Positions 37,606 to 47,871 are shown, numbered from the stretch's first letter. The stretch is DNA of 64,000 nucleotides from Thalassotalea crassostreae (GCF_001831495.1 NZ_CP017689.1:3658001-3722000); one strand, 5' to 3'. The notes: a model not told the origin generated them from the sequence alone. Program-made: numbers and translations.

Positions 37606-38727
37606 ATGAACTATCATAGTGAGTTCTTAGAACAGGTAAACGAACAAGATGTACTTGGAGGCTTTTGGCCAGGCATTCAATTGTATTACCCTCCTGTCAA
37701 ATATTCGCCTAAAGATGGTGCATACGAAACTCTTGAGCAAGCAACAGACAGAATGCGCAAACATGCACATCAGTGCCAAGCACATACCTTGTTATTCGAT
37801 TTAGAAGATGGCTGTAGTAAAAAAGCGATGAGTCGTGAATTACTGCTTAATGAGTTACCAAAATTTCCCGACCGTGACTTTCAAATTGCTTTACGCATTA
37901 ATCCGTTTCGCACCGATGAGTATGAAAAAGATTTAGAAATGATCATGAAAGTGGCCGAGCATATCGATGTTATCGTTTTAGCAAAAGCCGGGGAGTTATA
38001 CGGCGCAGCGGAGATTAGGGACTTATCAGCCTGGTTAATTGGCGTAAATCCAGACATTGAAATTCAGCCAATCATTGAACACCCTCGCAGTTTAAAAATT
38101 GCCTCAGAATTAATGGCCTTTCCGGCAGTAAAGCATGTCGTATTTGGTATCCATGATTTTTCAAAAGCCATGGCTATTCATTTAACTCCCGAGGGTTGGA
38201 TAGATGAGTTATTGACCTATCTACGTACTTTATTGCTAGAAGCAAGAATCGCCGGTAAAGGGGTTATCGGCGGTGTTGAAGTATTAATCAACGATAACCC
38301 AATGCCAGAAAAGTTTATTGAACCAGACGATGTGCGCCGCTGGTTGGACCTTCATGGTGACCACGAATCACATGTTGTCCATGGCCACGCAATTGTTGAA
38401 ACACAAATGGGCTTAACAGGAAAACAGTTGATACACCCATACCATATCCATCTGTGTAAGGTGGCATTTACGCCATCGCCTAATCAAATTCAACGTAATG
38501 TAAAAATTCTAAAAGCCGCAATCGATGCTGACGCTCTGCTTGGTGGTGCGATTAAATTTGAAGGCGAAATGCTTGATCCACCGATGTTTGGTAAAGCCCT
38601 ACAAACACTACTTCGCGCTTATGCACTGAAGTCTTTGTCAGAGCAAGACAAGCAATTTGCCATGGATGTTTTAAAAATGCTTCCTATTACTGTAATTCGT
38701 GAAAACTGGCCTTATGGACGTATCTAA
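37606..38727 (+). CDS. HpcH/HpaI aldolase-family CoA lyase, long form
   Basis: This is a 373-residue TIM-barrel protein related to CitE/HpcH. It has FDLEDGCSKKAM near 64-75 and HPRSLKIASELMAFPAVKH-like barrel strands. The start is the ATG with GAAGGAG six bases ahead, not an upstream TTG. The stop overlaps the ligase start by one base (TAATG). It probably cleaves or condenses a CoA ester of a branched hydroxyacid. It is longer than standard CitE (about 300) by about 70 residues at the C-terminus. Second of three lyases in this region. Confidence 0.85.
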   Translation: MNYHSEFLEQVNEQDVLGGFWPGIQLYYPPVKYSPKDGAYETLEQATDRMRKHAHQCQAHTLLFDLEDGCSKKAMSRELLLNELPKFPDRDFQIALRINPFRTDEYEKDLEMIMKVAEHIDVIVLAKAGELYGAAEIRDLSAWLIGVNPDIEIQPIIEHPRSLKIASELMAFPAVKHVVFGIHDFSKAMAIHLTPEGWIDELLTYLRTLLLEARIAGKGVIGGVEVLINDNPMPEKFIEPDDVRRWLDLHGDHESHVVHGHAIVETQMGLTGKQLIHPYHIHLCKVAFTPSPNQIQRNVKILKAAIDADALLGGAIKFEGEMLDPPMFGKALQTLLRAYALKSLSEQDKQFAMDVLKMLPITVIRENWPYGRI

Positions 38728-40382
38728 TGATTAAATTTGAAGATTTACTAAACCAAACTGAATCAGGATGGGCATGGACTATTCCTGAAAAATTTAACAT
38801 CGCTTATGCCTGTGTAACTCAGCATGTCGAACAAGGTAACGGCAATAACATTGCCATGGTTATCGAAGACGATAGTAAAGGCAGTAGTGAGCTAAGTTAT
38901 CAAAAACTCGACCAATTAAGTGGTCGTCTAGTGTCAATATTTAACGATCTTGGCTTGCAAGGCGGCGATCGTGTATTGATTCGTTTACCTAACGCCACTG
39001 AATATCCGGTAAGCTTTTTTGGTTGTTTGAAACAAGGCGCGATTGCAGTGCCAACATCCACTTTATTATCAGCTCCAGAAGTTGCATATTTGGCTAAGGA
39101 TTCAGGCGCCAAAATATTGATCACGGCAAAATCAATGTGGTCAGAACTAAGCAATATTATCGAAAAAGATACTCAGCTAACGACGATTTTGTTAGCCGGA
39201 AATGAGTCAATGCCAGAGAACTTACCGAGTGGCAATATTAAGGTTCTCGATTTGCAGCAATTATTAGATAACGCCAGCGACAATAATTTTATTGCCGACA
39301 ACTCAGTCAACGATCCAGCATATTTAGTCTATACATCAGGTACAACTGGTTACCCTAAAGGCGTGCTGCATGCGCATCGTTCTTTGATTGGGCGTTTACC
39401 TGCAAGTCGCTTTTGGTTTGATTTTAAGCCCAACGATCGGATTATGCATTCGGGCAAGTTTAACTGGACTTATGTTTTAGGTTCGGCACTAATGGACCCA
39501 TTATTTCATGGCCATACAGTGATTGTTCATGAGGGTCAAAATGATGCCAGTACTTGGCCTAAGCTAATCAAAAAACATGACTGTACGATTTTTATCGGCG
39601 TACCAACAATCTACCGTCAAATCATTCAAAAAACTGAATTTTCAGCCCAAGACGTACCGTCACTTCGACACTGTATGAGTGCCGGGGAGCACTTATCAGA
39701 CGAGATGCTTTTAGCATGGCGCCAACGTTTTTCAATGGATGTTTATGAAGCGATTGGGATGTCAGAATTTTCTTACTATATCTCGCAAAACAAACAGCAA
39801 CCTATTCGTCCTGGTGCGGCCGGCTTTATTCAACCTGGTCATGAAGTACATTTACTGGACGAAGAAAACAACCCGGTTAACGATGGCACTGAAGGTATGA
39901 TTGCTATCAAAGACACTGACCCTGGATTATTTTTAGAATATTGGCAGCTGCCAGAAGAAACCGCTAAAGCTCGTCACAACGGCTATTTCTTTACCGGCGA
40001 TTACGCCAAAACCGACAGCGATGGTTATATTTGGTTTGTTGGCCGTAAAGACGACATTATCAATACCTTTGGCTACCGTGTATCACCCCATGAAATTGAG
40101 CGGGTGTTAAAAACCCATCCCGACGTCGCCGATTGCGTTGCCTTAGGTGAGGAGCTTGGTAAGGACAAAGTTTTAGTGAGCGCATGCATAATCCTAACGG
40201 AAAATTCGACCATGACCGAGCAGCAAATGCTTGAATTTGGTAATAAACATTTAGCTAAGTACAAGGCACCTAAAATCGTGCACTTTTACCATCAATTTCC
40301 ACGCACTAAAAATGGCAAAGTATTACGAAAAGAAATGCTGAAACAACTCAATGAAAAGCAATTAGAGACTTCAGGAGCATAA
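38727..40382 (+). CDS. Acyl-CoA ligase (benzoate/hydroxyacid-CoA ligase-like ANL enzyme)
   Basis: This is a 551-residue AMP-forming CoA ligase. The motif YTSGTTGYPKG is at about 201-211, followed by an FTGDYAKTDSDGYIWFVGRKDDIINTFGYRVSP region split over A8, and a KNGKVLRKEM catalytic-Lys end. It resembles benzoate-CoA and 4-hydroxybutyrate-CoA ligases more than long-chain FadD. Its start overlaps the upstream lyase stop. Inside this operon it probably activates a C5 dicarboxylate such as mesaconate or citramalate. The substrate is inferred from neighbours. Confidence 0.87.
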   Translation: MIKFEDLLNQTESGWAWTIPEKFNIAYACVTQHVEQGNGNNIAMVIEDDSKGSSELSYQKLDQLSGRLVSIFNDLGLQGGDRVLIRLPNATEYPVSFFGCLKQGAIAVPTSTLLSAPEVAYLAKDSGAKILITAKSMWSELSNIIEKDTQLTTILLAGNESMPENLPSGNIKVLDLQQLLDNASDNNFIADNSVNDPAYLVYTSGTTGYPKGVLHAHRSLIGRLPASRFWFDFKPNDRIMHSGKFNWTYVLGSALMDPLFHGHTVIVHEGQNDASTWPKLIKKHDCTIFIGVPTIYRQIIQKTEFSAQDVPSLRHCMSAGEHLSDEMLLAWRQRFSMDVYEAIGMSEFSYYISQNKQQPIRPGAAGFIQPGHEVHLLDEENNPVNDGTEGMIAIKDTDPGLFLEYWQLPEETAKARHNGYFFTGDYAKTDSDGYIWFVGRKDDIINTFGYRVSPHEIERVLKTHPDVADCVALGEELGKDKVLVSACIILTENSTMTEQQMLEFGNKHLAKYKAPKIVHFYHQFPRTKNGKVLRKEMLKQLNEKQLETSGA

Positions 40383-41293
40383 TGATGAACTGCAATACAG
40401 ACAACAACTATCGACCAAGACGCAGTGCATTGTATGTACCTGCACATAAAACCCGTTACATTGACAAATCACGAAACTTGTTTGCCGACTGCATTATTTT
40501 CGACTTGCAAGAATCAGTGCCGCCAGCTCGTAAAAAGCATGCTCGCGAGCTGTTAGTTGAACAACTACAAAACAGCGATTTTGGTTATTCAGAACGTATC
40601 GTAAGAGTGAATAAATTGAACTCGCCGTGGGGTGAAGAAGATTTACAGGCTATCGCCCAATTAGACATCGACGCGGTATTGTTTCCAAACATTGAGAGTG
40701 CCGAGCAAGTGCAACAAGCCATTGCTATGCTCGATAAATTTGGCGGCAGCGACAAAACCATCATGGTCAATATCGAATCGCCATTAGGGGTATTGCGAAG
40801 TGAAGAAATCGCTGCCTGCTCTGACCGCTTAACGACAATAATTATGGGCACAACCGATTTAGCGAATAGCTTAAGGATTAATAACACCTTAGATAGACAA
40901 GGACTTTTGACCTACCTATCTATGTGCATTTTAACCGCCCGAGCCTATCATAAAAACATTATCGACGGCCCTCACTTTGACCTAAAAGATGTACAAGCTT
41001 GTGAATACAGCTGTCGACAAGCGCGTGATTTAGGATTTGACGGTAAAGCCGTTATCCACCCAATTCAATTGACCTATACTAATGATGCATTAACACCTAA
41101 AGGTGAGGACGTTCGCAGAGCGAAAGCAATCATCAAAGCAATGGAGCAAGCTAAAAACGAGGGACAAAGTGTTGCTGTTATCGACGATAGGCTAATAGAG
41201 CCTTGCCTTGAACAATGGGCAATACGAGTGATATGTTTGTATGACAAAGTAAATGAATTTGGTCAAAGTGAACTTATTGGTATAGAAAAATAA
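40382..41293 (+). CDS. CitE-family CoA-ester lyase
   Basis: This is a 303-residue citrate-lyase-beta-like enzyme. It has the family start RRSALYVPAHKTR, FDLQESVPPARKKHAR near 40-55 and VNIESPLGVLRSEEI near 136-150. Two adjacent ATGs (40382 and 40385) are possible, with AGGAG better placed for the second. It is separated from mesaconyl-CoA hydratase by 13 bases. Known members cleave (S)-citramalyl-CoA or malyl-CoA. It could complete degradation of the product made by the ligase and hydratase. Confidence 0.9.
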   Translation: MMNCNTDNNYRPRRSALYVPAHKTRYIDKSRNLFADCIIFDLQESVPPARKKHARELLVEQLQNSDFGYSERIVRVNKLNSPWGEEDLQAIAQLDIDAVLFPNIESAEQVQQAIAMLDKFGGSDKTIMVNIESPLGVLRSEEIAACSDRLTTIIMGTTDLANSLRINNTLDRQGLLTYLSMCILTARAYHKNIIDGPHFDLKDVQACEYSCRQARDLGFDGKAVIHPIQLTYTNDALTPKGEDVRRAKAIIKAMEQAKNEGQSVAVIDDRLIEPCLEQWAIRVICLYDKVNEFGQSELIGIEK

Positions 41294-41306
41294 TAGGCGA
41301 CTACAT

Positions 41307-42374
41307 ATGACATTACTTGCAACTCCAGCAGGAAAGTTTTTCGATGACTTTATCATCGGTGAAACCTTGCAACATGGTGTACCAAGAACCATCACTGAAG
41401 CAGACAGTATTTTATATATTGCACTCACTGGCTCAAGGTTTTCATTACATTGTGCGCAAACTGTTGCCAGCGCCGCTGGCTTTAACAAAATGCCAATTGA
41501 TAATTTTTTATTATTTCACATCGCCTTTGGCAAAACCGTCAACGATGTATCGCTCAATGCCGTTGCTAATTTAGGCTACGCCGAAGTTGTATTTACCCGT
41601 CCAGTATTTGCTCAAGACACCATTGCGGTGACAAGTGAAGTAATCGGATTAAAGGAAAATTCAAACGGTAAAACCGGTGTCGTTTATGTCAAGTCAACGG
41701 CGACAAATCAGCGTAATCAACCGGTATTAAGTTTTAAGCGTTGGGTGATGGTGCACAAAGCGAAAGGCGCTGCGGTGACCGGCATCAATCAATTGCCTGA
41801 ACTTGCCGCCGCTGTTGCTATTGAACAACAGCACAAACCAGAACAACTTGATATTCAAGGCTGGCAACCTTGGTTTAGTGATAATCAACGCACGGCCAGA
41901 GATTTTAACGTCGGCGACACCATGTTTCATCGTGATGGCATAACCATTAATGATTCCGATCATTCAATGGCTACACGCATGTATCAAAACAATGCTCGTG
42001 TTCACTTTGATCAGCATATGATGAACGATTCCAAACACGGTAAGCGATTAGTTTATGGTGGCCATATTATTTCACTGTGTCGTGCATTGAGTTACAACGG
42101 CTTTGGCAATGCCTTATGGCTTACTGCGATTCATGGCGGTAGTCATTGTAATCCAAGTTTTGTCGGCGATACCATATATGCACAGTCCACTATCACTGAC
42201 ATCGATTTGACCTTGCAAGACCAAGGTTTGGCAAAAGTAAGGATAAACCTGCTCGGCATAAAAAATAATCAACCAAGCAATATGGATTCGCTTTATACGG
42301 AAACAGCAGGACGTAAAAGCTATCACAGTGATGTTGTGCTAGATATAGACTATTCAGTGCTAATGCCTTTATAG
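41307..42374 (+). CDS. mch: Mesaconyl-CoA hydratase (MaoC, two hot-dog domains)
   Basis: This is a 355-residue tandem MaoC-domain protein. The conserved stretches PRTITEADSILYIALTGSRF (residues about 27-46), FGKTVNDVSLNAVANLGYAE and EVIGLKENSNGKTGVVYV are very characteristic of mesaconyl-CoA hydratase. It interconverts mesaconyl-CoA and beta-methylmalyl-CoA (erythro-3-methylmalyl-CoA). That identifies the cluster as acting on C5 branched dicarboxyl-CoA esters. It ends the operon lyase-ligase-CitE-mch and is convergent to the MFS gene. Confidence 0.88.
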   Translation: MTLLATPAGKFFDDFIIGETLQHGVPRTITEADSILYIALTGSRFSLHCAQTVASAAGFNKMPIDNFLLFHIAFGKTVNDVSLNAVANLGYAEVVFTRPVFAQDTIAVTSEVIGLKENSNGKTGVVYVKSTATNQRNQPVLSFKRWVMVHKAKGAAVTGINQLPELAAAVAIEQQHKPEQLDIQGWQPWFSDNQRTARDFNVGDTMFHRDGITINDSDHSMATRMYQNNARVHFDQHMMNDSKHGKRLVYGGHIISLCRALSYNGFGNALWLTAIHGGSHCNPSFVGDTIYAQSTITDIDLTLQDQGLAKVRINLLGIKNNQPSNMDSLYTETAGRKSYHSDVVLDIDYSVLMPL

Positions 42375-42412
42375 CGGCTAATATAAGCCCGCTATATTAT
42401 CAAAAACGCCTA

Positions 42413-43600
42413 TTATTTAGCGGTATCGAGCAAACGTGCAGGATAAAAAGCGGCAATGGCACAGATAACTAAACCAATTGCCGCCATGTCAATTAACAGG
42501 CCATAATTGTCGTTACCCAGAAATAGCGCTGCAACCATAGGACCCGAAGCCAGCCCCATTTTTGATGCAAAACCGCCCAGTGCAGCCATTTGCCCAGCTT
42601 TATCTAGTTCAGAGCATATGCCAAATAGATACGGCAGTATGAACGCCCAAGTGATACCAATAATAATATTGGCAATAAGATAGACATTGGCGCTTTCGCT
42701 AAAATGCAATAACCAAGTGCTAATCGCCGTTAAAACAATCGCGGCAATAATCGGTACTGTTCGACCATATTTTGTACCGATAACTATGACTAAAAACGCG
42801 CCAAACAATGCAATCCAGCTGGCAAGACCTAGAGATGTACTAATAAAGTCAATCATTAACCCTTCCGCTTTAGCCAAGCCAATAACATAAGCAAATAAGC
42901 CCATATTCGCACCTTGGAACATAAATATCGCGAACAATGTGAGCATTAACGGTAGGCGTTTAATTTTAGCCGTATTAGTGCTTTTATGCTCATCATTTTT
43001 AATTGGATAATCGCCTAAAAATGGTAGCATCATTAAAGTCACCACGGTAAAGACCATTAACGAAATAAACATTGCCGCAGTTCCATACTCAGGCACTAAA
43101 CCTGGCAAAAACATAATACCTAAACCACCTAAACTCCATTGTATTAGCAATAAATAGCCAAAGGTTTTGTCTGCTTCCGAGGTACGAGAAATAATCCCAA
43201 AGCCAATGCCCACCAATAAGCCGCCAGTAATTCCATGTAACGCTCGTATGGCAATCATCATCGTTGGCGAATTAATATAGATACAAACAAAGTCTATTGC
43301 TAATATCGCCACTAAAAGTGCATAACTCCAGCGTTGCCAGTTAATTTTTTTGATAATAAATACTGCTAGAAGTGCACCAAATGCTGCGCCATATAAATTT
43401 GCCGAACCAACAAAGCCCGCCTGTTGATCGGTAAAGCCCGCGCCGTCTTTCAAACCATCAATAATGGCAGGCATTATATTGACGTAAAAGATCCCGGCCG
43501 TGGTTAAAAAGGCAAGAAATATTCGTGCCATTACACCATTAGCACTCGCTTTATTTATATTTAAAAAGCTATTTTCTTTAATCACTACATTGTCATTCAT
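42413..43600 (-). CDS. MFS transporter
   Basis: This is a 396-residue 12-segment major facilitator protein. N-terminal residues are hydrophilic, with the first segment near 23-44. The ATG at 43600 is preferred to a TTG at 43609. The stop of the TPR-sulfotransferase gene lies 10 bases upstream, so these genes and the TonB receptor behind them are likely co-transcribed. The substrate is unknown. In context it may move the compound imported by the receptor into the cytoplasm. Confidence 0.85.
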   Translation of the reverse strand: MNDNVVIKENSFLNINKASANGVMARIFLAFLTTAGIFYVNIMPAIIDGLKDGAGFTDQQAGFVGSANLYGAAFGALLAVFIIKKINWQRWSYALLVAILAIDFVCIYINSPTMMIAIRALHGITGGLLVGIGFGIISRTSEADKTFGYLLLIQWSLGGLGIMFLPGLVPEYGTAAMFISLMVFTVVTLMMLPFLGDYPIKNDEHKSTNTAKIKRLPLMLTLFAIFMFQGANMGLFAYVIGLAKAEGLMIDFISTSLGLASWIALFGAFLVIVIGTKYGRTVPIIAAIVLTAISTWLLHFSESANVYLIANIIIGITWAFILPYLFGICSELDKAGQMAALGGFASKMGLASGPMVAALFLGNDNYGLLIDMAAIGLVICAIAAFYPARLLDTAK

Positions 43601-43609
43601 ATTGGCCAA

Positions 43610-45256
43610 CTATTTATTTTCGTTTATGTCTATTCCTAAAGCTAGCAATTCACTTCTCAATGGTTTTAATTGCTGCTCATAATGCCGCCACCTTTGCACC
43701 GACCCTTTATATATTTCTTCTCTAACTTGCACTGAACTTGCTGTTTTCACTGCACCTTGATTGCGAGCCAATTGCCGATAATGTGAGTGCCAAATAATGT
43801 CACAATGCTCAAATAGCCGTGCGCATGTATTTTCTGGGTCTGCAACTAGATCTTCATAATCAACATTGAATATATTAATCACTTCACAAGCCTGCCAATG
43901 CTCCATCAACATTTTATAATTGCCGTAATATTGGGCTAACTCTTTTTGCTCATAGGAAAATGGATACACCTGTTCAAATAAGGTTTTGTACATTGCATAA
44001 CAGCTGTCCATTGGATTCCGTTTAACATGAATGAACTTGGCATTGGGTAATGCTTTTTTAATTAGTCCCAAATACAGGTAATTGAGCGGTAACTTGTCGG
44101 TAAAATATCCACTAGATATAGAGTTTTGCATGTTTAACTGTTGCCTTACGGCATTGATGTAATCCTCACCAAGCTTTTGAAAATTAACATTTTTAGACGC
44201 TTCAACTAATTGTTGAGGATTCAGTGGTTTGTTACCTTGCTGTGTTCTCACTTGCTTCATCAACAATCGAGAGAAATCATTCATTTCACCACCTGAATAA
44301 ACACTATCATCTGCACATAATAACTGCTCGACAAGCGTTGAACCGGTCCGAGGAAGGCCGACAATAAATATTGGTGTTAACTCAGGTGTCAAACTGTCTA
44401 TTTGTTGCTGATTCCAATCCTTGCTAAACGTATTGATAATGGTTTTAATAATTTGTGCATCACTGCTACTTTGATATTGAATTTCACTTCGTCGCAAGTT
44501 TGCGCCCGCAGTTAATGCGGAAAACGATTGCTCATAATTGCCAATGCTTTCGTAACATTTTGCTAGGGCAAAGTTTATTTGCACTCTCTGCTTATTTGAC
44601 GATGCTTTAGCTAATAGCGAAACTAAAGTTTCAATATGATTTTGATCCGCCGTTTGTTTTTCGGTATCAACGAGCAAGACATGAGAATCAATGTCTAACG
44701 GATTTAGAGTTATCGCTTTTTTGAGGCATTCTATTGCTTGAGATATATTGCCCATTTGACGATAGACTGCAGCCAAACTGTAATAATGGTCATAGTTATT
44801 TGGTTCTAATTCACAAGCCAATAGATAGTGTTTTACCGCCTGCGTATTTTGATTTAATCGTGCATACAGTAATGCCAATTGATTTTGTTCAATGGCGCTA
44901 AATGAAGAGTTATTTACGTTATCTCTTGGCGAAGGATGACTCAGGCTATCAAGTAATAGTCGTGCTTGTTCGTATTCAGCTGTGTTTAACAGTGTGTGCG
45001 CCAGCGCAAGCTTCCAACCAGTATTTCTCGGCTGAAGCTTACAGGCATTTTTCAAAGACTGTATCGCTGCTGCCATGTTATTAATACGCAACGCAACTTG
45101 CGCGGTAAAATACCATCCGCTAGCAAAATTAGGAGTGTTTTTAGTTAAGTTTTGGCTAATTGAAATTGCTTGCTTAACGTCGCCTGTATCTAAGGAGCGC
45201 CAGCCTGAATCAATAAGCTTTTTTAATTCAAGTTGTGAAGATGATTGCACTGTCAT
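43610..45256 (-). CDS. TPR-containing sulfotransferase-fold protein
   Basis: This is a 548-residue protein. The first 230 residues contain about five tetratricopeptide helical pairs. The C-terminal half is a sulfotransferase domain with the PAPS 5'-phosphate loop FIVGLPRTGSTLVEQLL (about 282-298) and the 3'-phosphate region FIHVKRNPMDSCYAMYK. It would transfer sulfate from PAPS to a hydroxyl or amine, or it is an inactive relative. In Alteromonadales such genes commonly sit next to TonB receptors. Its start is ATG 45256. Its partner receptor lies 111 bases upstream. Confidence 0.85.
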   Translation of the reverse strand: MTVQSSSQLELKKLIDSGWRSLDTGDVKQAISISQNLTKNTPNFASGWYFTAQVALRINNMAAAIQSLKNACKLQPRNTGWKLALAHTLLNTAEYEQARLLLDSLSHPSPRDNVNNSSFSAIEQNQLALLYARLNQNTQAVKHYLLACELEPNNYDHYYSLAAVYRQMGNISQAIECLKKAITLNPLDIDSHVLLVDTEKQTADQNHIETLVSLLAKASSNKQRVQINFALAKCYESIGNYEQSFSALTAGANLRRSEIQYQSSSDAQIIKTIINTFSKDWNQQQIDSLTPELTPIFIVGLPRTGSTLVEQLLCADDSVYSGGEMNDFSRLLMKQVRTQQGNKPLNPQQLVEASKNVNFQKLGEDYINAVRQQLNMQNSISSGYFTDKLPLNYLYLGLIKKALPNAKFIHVKRNPMDSCYAMYKTLFEQVYPFSYEQKELAQYYGNYKMLMEHWQACEVINIFNVDYEDLVADPENTCARLFEHCDIIWHSHYRQLARNQGAVKTASSVQVREEIYKGSVQRWRHYEQQLKPLRSELLALGIDINENK

Positions 45257-45323
45257 ATTTTTTTCTACCAATATATCAATAATTAAACAGATTCATCAAC
45301 TTATAGATTACTAAAAAGTAAAC

Positions 45324-45345
45324 ACTGAGCCCTGCGGGGCTCAGT
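45324..45345 (-). terminator. GC-rich hairpin between receptor and sulfotransferase genes
   Basis: ACTGAGCCC and GGGCTCAGT form a 9-bp stem around TGCG. On the minus strand a weak T-rich stretch follows. It may attenuate transcription past the receptor gene. Confidence 0.5.
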
Positions 45346-45366
45346 ATCCACTGCTTAGGGAGTAGC

Positions 45367-47871
45367 TTAAAATTGGTATGACAAGGTTGCGCCAATTGTA
45401 CGAGGTCGGGCAATATAATCACGTTGGTTATTACCATAGTAATTTTCAAATACACCGGTATCGGTACTTAAGTATGAGTCAGGATAACTTGCTGTTACGC
45501 CCTCTTCATTGCTTATGTTCTTCATGTATAAACTCGTCGCCCAATTATCCATAACAAAAGTGACTGAAGCATTAAATATAGTAAAGCCGTCAAATTCATC
45601 GTATATAGAACTAGATTCAACCACTGAGTTAACTGAATCTGATTGATAGTAGCCAGAAATTCTGCTGACCATTTCAACCTCATCAGTAAGGTTGGTCATA
45701 TGTTTTAAACTCATAGAGAAGGTATGCTCGGCAACGCCTGGTAAACGCGCACCTGATTCAGCGATTACGTTTTCATATTGCGGAGCTATTAGATCATCAC
45801 TTAATTCTGATTCAACAAATGCATAACCAATATTAAGATTTAGACTGCTCGATAACTGAGCATTCATTTCAAGTTCAACACCGCTACTTTCAGCACTTTC
45901 GCCATTTTGAGCCATAAAGAATGCCCACCAAGCTGTCGATGTATTTAACTGTGGTTGATCCCAATCAACCATAAAAATATCTGCTGAGTAAGTAATATTA
46001 TCGGTGTAGCCTTTTATACCTATTTCGTAATTCTCTACGGTATCTTTTTCATAAAGAGATACTGTTTCAGGTCGATATTCTGCAAACGGGCCACTATCTG
46101 GAATTGCATTTGAGCCGCCACGACGGAAACCTTCTGAATACGTTGCATACAACATTGTTTGGTCGCTAATGTCATAAGAAATGTTTAGCTTCATCAAAAT
46201 ATCGTCTTCGCTTTGTGTCGGATATTCAACAAACGGGATGTCTTCAGGCTGCAAAAATGCGAAGAAGGTAGAAGTTTCATTGGTTAACTCATTGTCGAAC
46301 CAACGAACCCCGGCAGTGACTCTAAACTGCTTGCTAAATTTGTAAGTTAGCTCGCCGTATAGTGCCATATCTTCAAACGTTTCTTTACGAATATAACTAA
46401 AATCCATGTCGTTAATTGCATCAACGCCAGCCCACCACGAACCATCGGAAGCACAGCTAGCACCTACGTCTATACACGCAAACCCATATTCTTCTAATCC
46501 ACGAAGATGACTAAAGTTAGTTGTTGTGCGCTCTTGATCCATGTAATACGCACCTACTATCCAATCGATACTGTCACTTTCATCAGTATTGGATACTAAT
46601 CTAAACTCTTGAATAATTGCTTCGTCTTCAAAGCCCGCTTCTACGTGTGCTAAAGGGCGCGGATTACCCGTATAAAGAATATCAAACCAGTTAGTAAAAC
46701 CCGCACCACCGGTTCTATCTGTTACCCATAAACTGGTATTATCGCGCCAGCCGGAACCGTCATGATCATATACCGACGAACTCGAGGTAAGTGTCGCAAA
46801 GCCAAGATCCGCTTCTATCTCTAAACTGGTTAAAGAAACGTCACGTTCTGATGGCTCTAATGCAGTCAGTCCATTTTCATATTCGCCGTATTCATTGCCG
46901 TAATAATCTGCACCGTTTGTTACCGCTCTACGACCACCAACTTCATCACTTTGAATATGATGGGTAATTAATAAATTAATATCGTCGGTTAATTCTGTGG
47001 CAAATGCTACTTTAAAATAGGTCATTTCTACTGAATCAATATCATCTTTAGACTCGTAACAAGCGCCGTTAAAGGTAACTTGTTGAGATGTTAAGCTGCC
47101 ATCTGAAACGCTTTTACAGTTACCAGCATCATCTTTTACTAATGGAATGCCATTATCATCCAATTGATATAAATTAGGGGCATCGATAATACCGTCTTGA
47201 TCGACATGAGACATAACAAATCTTAATGCAGATGTTTCACCAACAGGCATATTATACATGGCATCAAAACCGAGGTTTTGGCCATCGGAACCATCTGTTT
47301 GGCTCAAGTCCAATTTAAAACTACCTTCAGTTAAATCAGCGTCTGGCTTGTTCATAATGTAACGCACCGTACCACCTAATGAACCAGAACCATATAAAGT
47401 ACCTTGCGGACCCCTTAAGATTTCTACTCGCTCAATATCTTTTAATAGGAAATTCGCAAAAATTGGTGTACTGTCGACATAGGTAGACACTGTCGGAACG
47501 GTAGATTCACCAACATCGTCAGGTGTACCACTTTCAACATTCAAGCCTCGAATAATCATAGAGTTAGTCGTACCACCATTACGTTGACCTCGGTCTACAA
47601 CAGTAATACCCGCAACATTACGGAGTAACTCGGCATTATCCACAATCGCTAAACCTTCAATTTCTTCGCCTTGAACCGAAGAAATGTTAAACGGTAGTTC
47701 CTCTTGTGATACTGAACGATGAGTTGCCGTTACTTGAATTCGCTCTATTTTCTTGTCTTCAGTTGCACTTGCTTGCGCTTCTTCAGCGTAAGCTGCCGAT
47801 GGCACCGACAATAAAATAGCAGTACTTACCGCTGTCGCTATTGTTGATCTGTTGAATGTAACTTTTTTCAT
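45367..47871 (-). CDS. TonB-dependent receptor
   Basis: This is an 834-residue outer-membrane receptor. The start at 47871 has GGAG five bases ahead, and a longer reading is rejected because it would precede the signal peptide (cut near AAYA-EE). The TonB box region ERIQVTATHR leads into the plug, with RGLNVESG and VEILRGPQGTLYGSGSLGG. The beta-barrel ends in an aromatic residue (SYQF). Four cysteines in loops may be paired. An AACTGGTACTA box lies 68 bases upstream of the ATG. It probably imports a small amide or amino compound used by the nearby amidase and GABA genes. Confidence 0.92.
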   Translation of the reverse strand: MKKVTFNRSTIATAVSTAILLSVPSAAYAEEAQASATEDKKIERIQVTATHRSVSQEELPFNISSVQGEEIEGLAIVDNAELLRNVAGITVVDRGQRNGGTTNSMIIRGLNVESGTPDDVGESTVPTVSTYVDSTPIFANFLLKDIERVEILRGPQGTLYGSGSLGGTVRYIMNKPDADLTEGSFKLDLSQTDGSDGQNLGFDAMYNMPVGETSALRFVMSHVDQDGIIDAPNLYQLDDNGIPLVKDDAGNCKSVSDGSLTSQQVTFNGACYESKDDIDSVEMTYFKVAFATELTDDINLLITHHIQSDEVGGRRAVTNGADYYGNEYGEYENGLTALEPSERDVSLTSLEIEADLGFATLTSSSSVYDHDGSGWRDNTSLWVTDRTGGAGFTNWFDILYTGNPRPLAHVEAGFEDEAIIQEFRLVSNTDESDSIDWIVGAYYMDQERTTTNFSHLRGLEEYGFACIDVGASCASDGSWWAGVDAINDMDFSYIRKETFEDMALYGELTYKFSKQFRVTAGVRWFDNELTNETSTFFAFLQPEDIPFVEYPTQSEDDILMKLNISYDISDQTMLYATYSEGFRRGGSNAIPDSGPFAEYRPETVSLYEKDTVENYEIGIKGYTDNITYSADIFMVDWDQPQLNTSTAWWAFFMAQNGESAESSGVELEMNAQLSSSLNLNIGYAFVESELSDDLIAPQYENVIAESGARLPGVAEHTFSMSLKHMTNLTDEVEMVSRISGYYQSDSVNSVVESSSIYDEFDGFTIFNASVTFVMDNWATSLYMKNISNEEGVTASYPDSYLSTDTGVFENYYGNNQRDYIARPRTIGATLSYQF

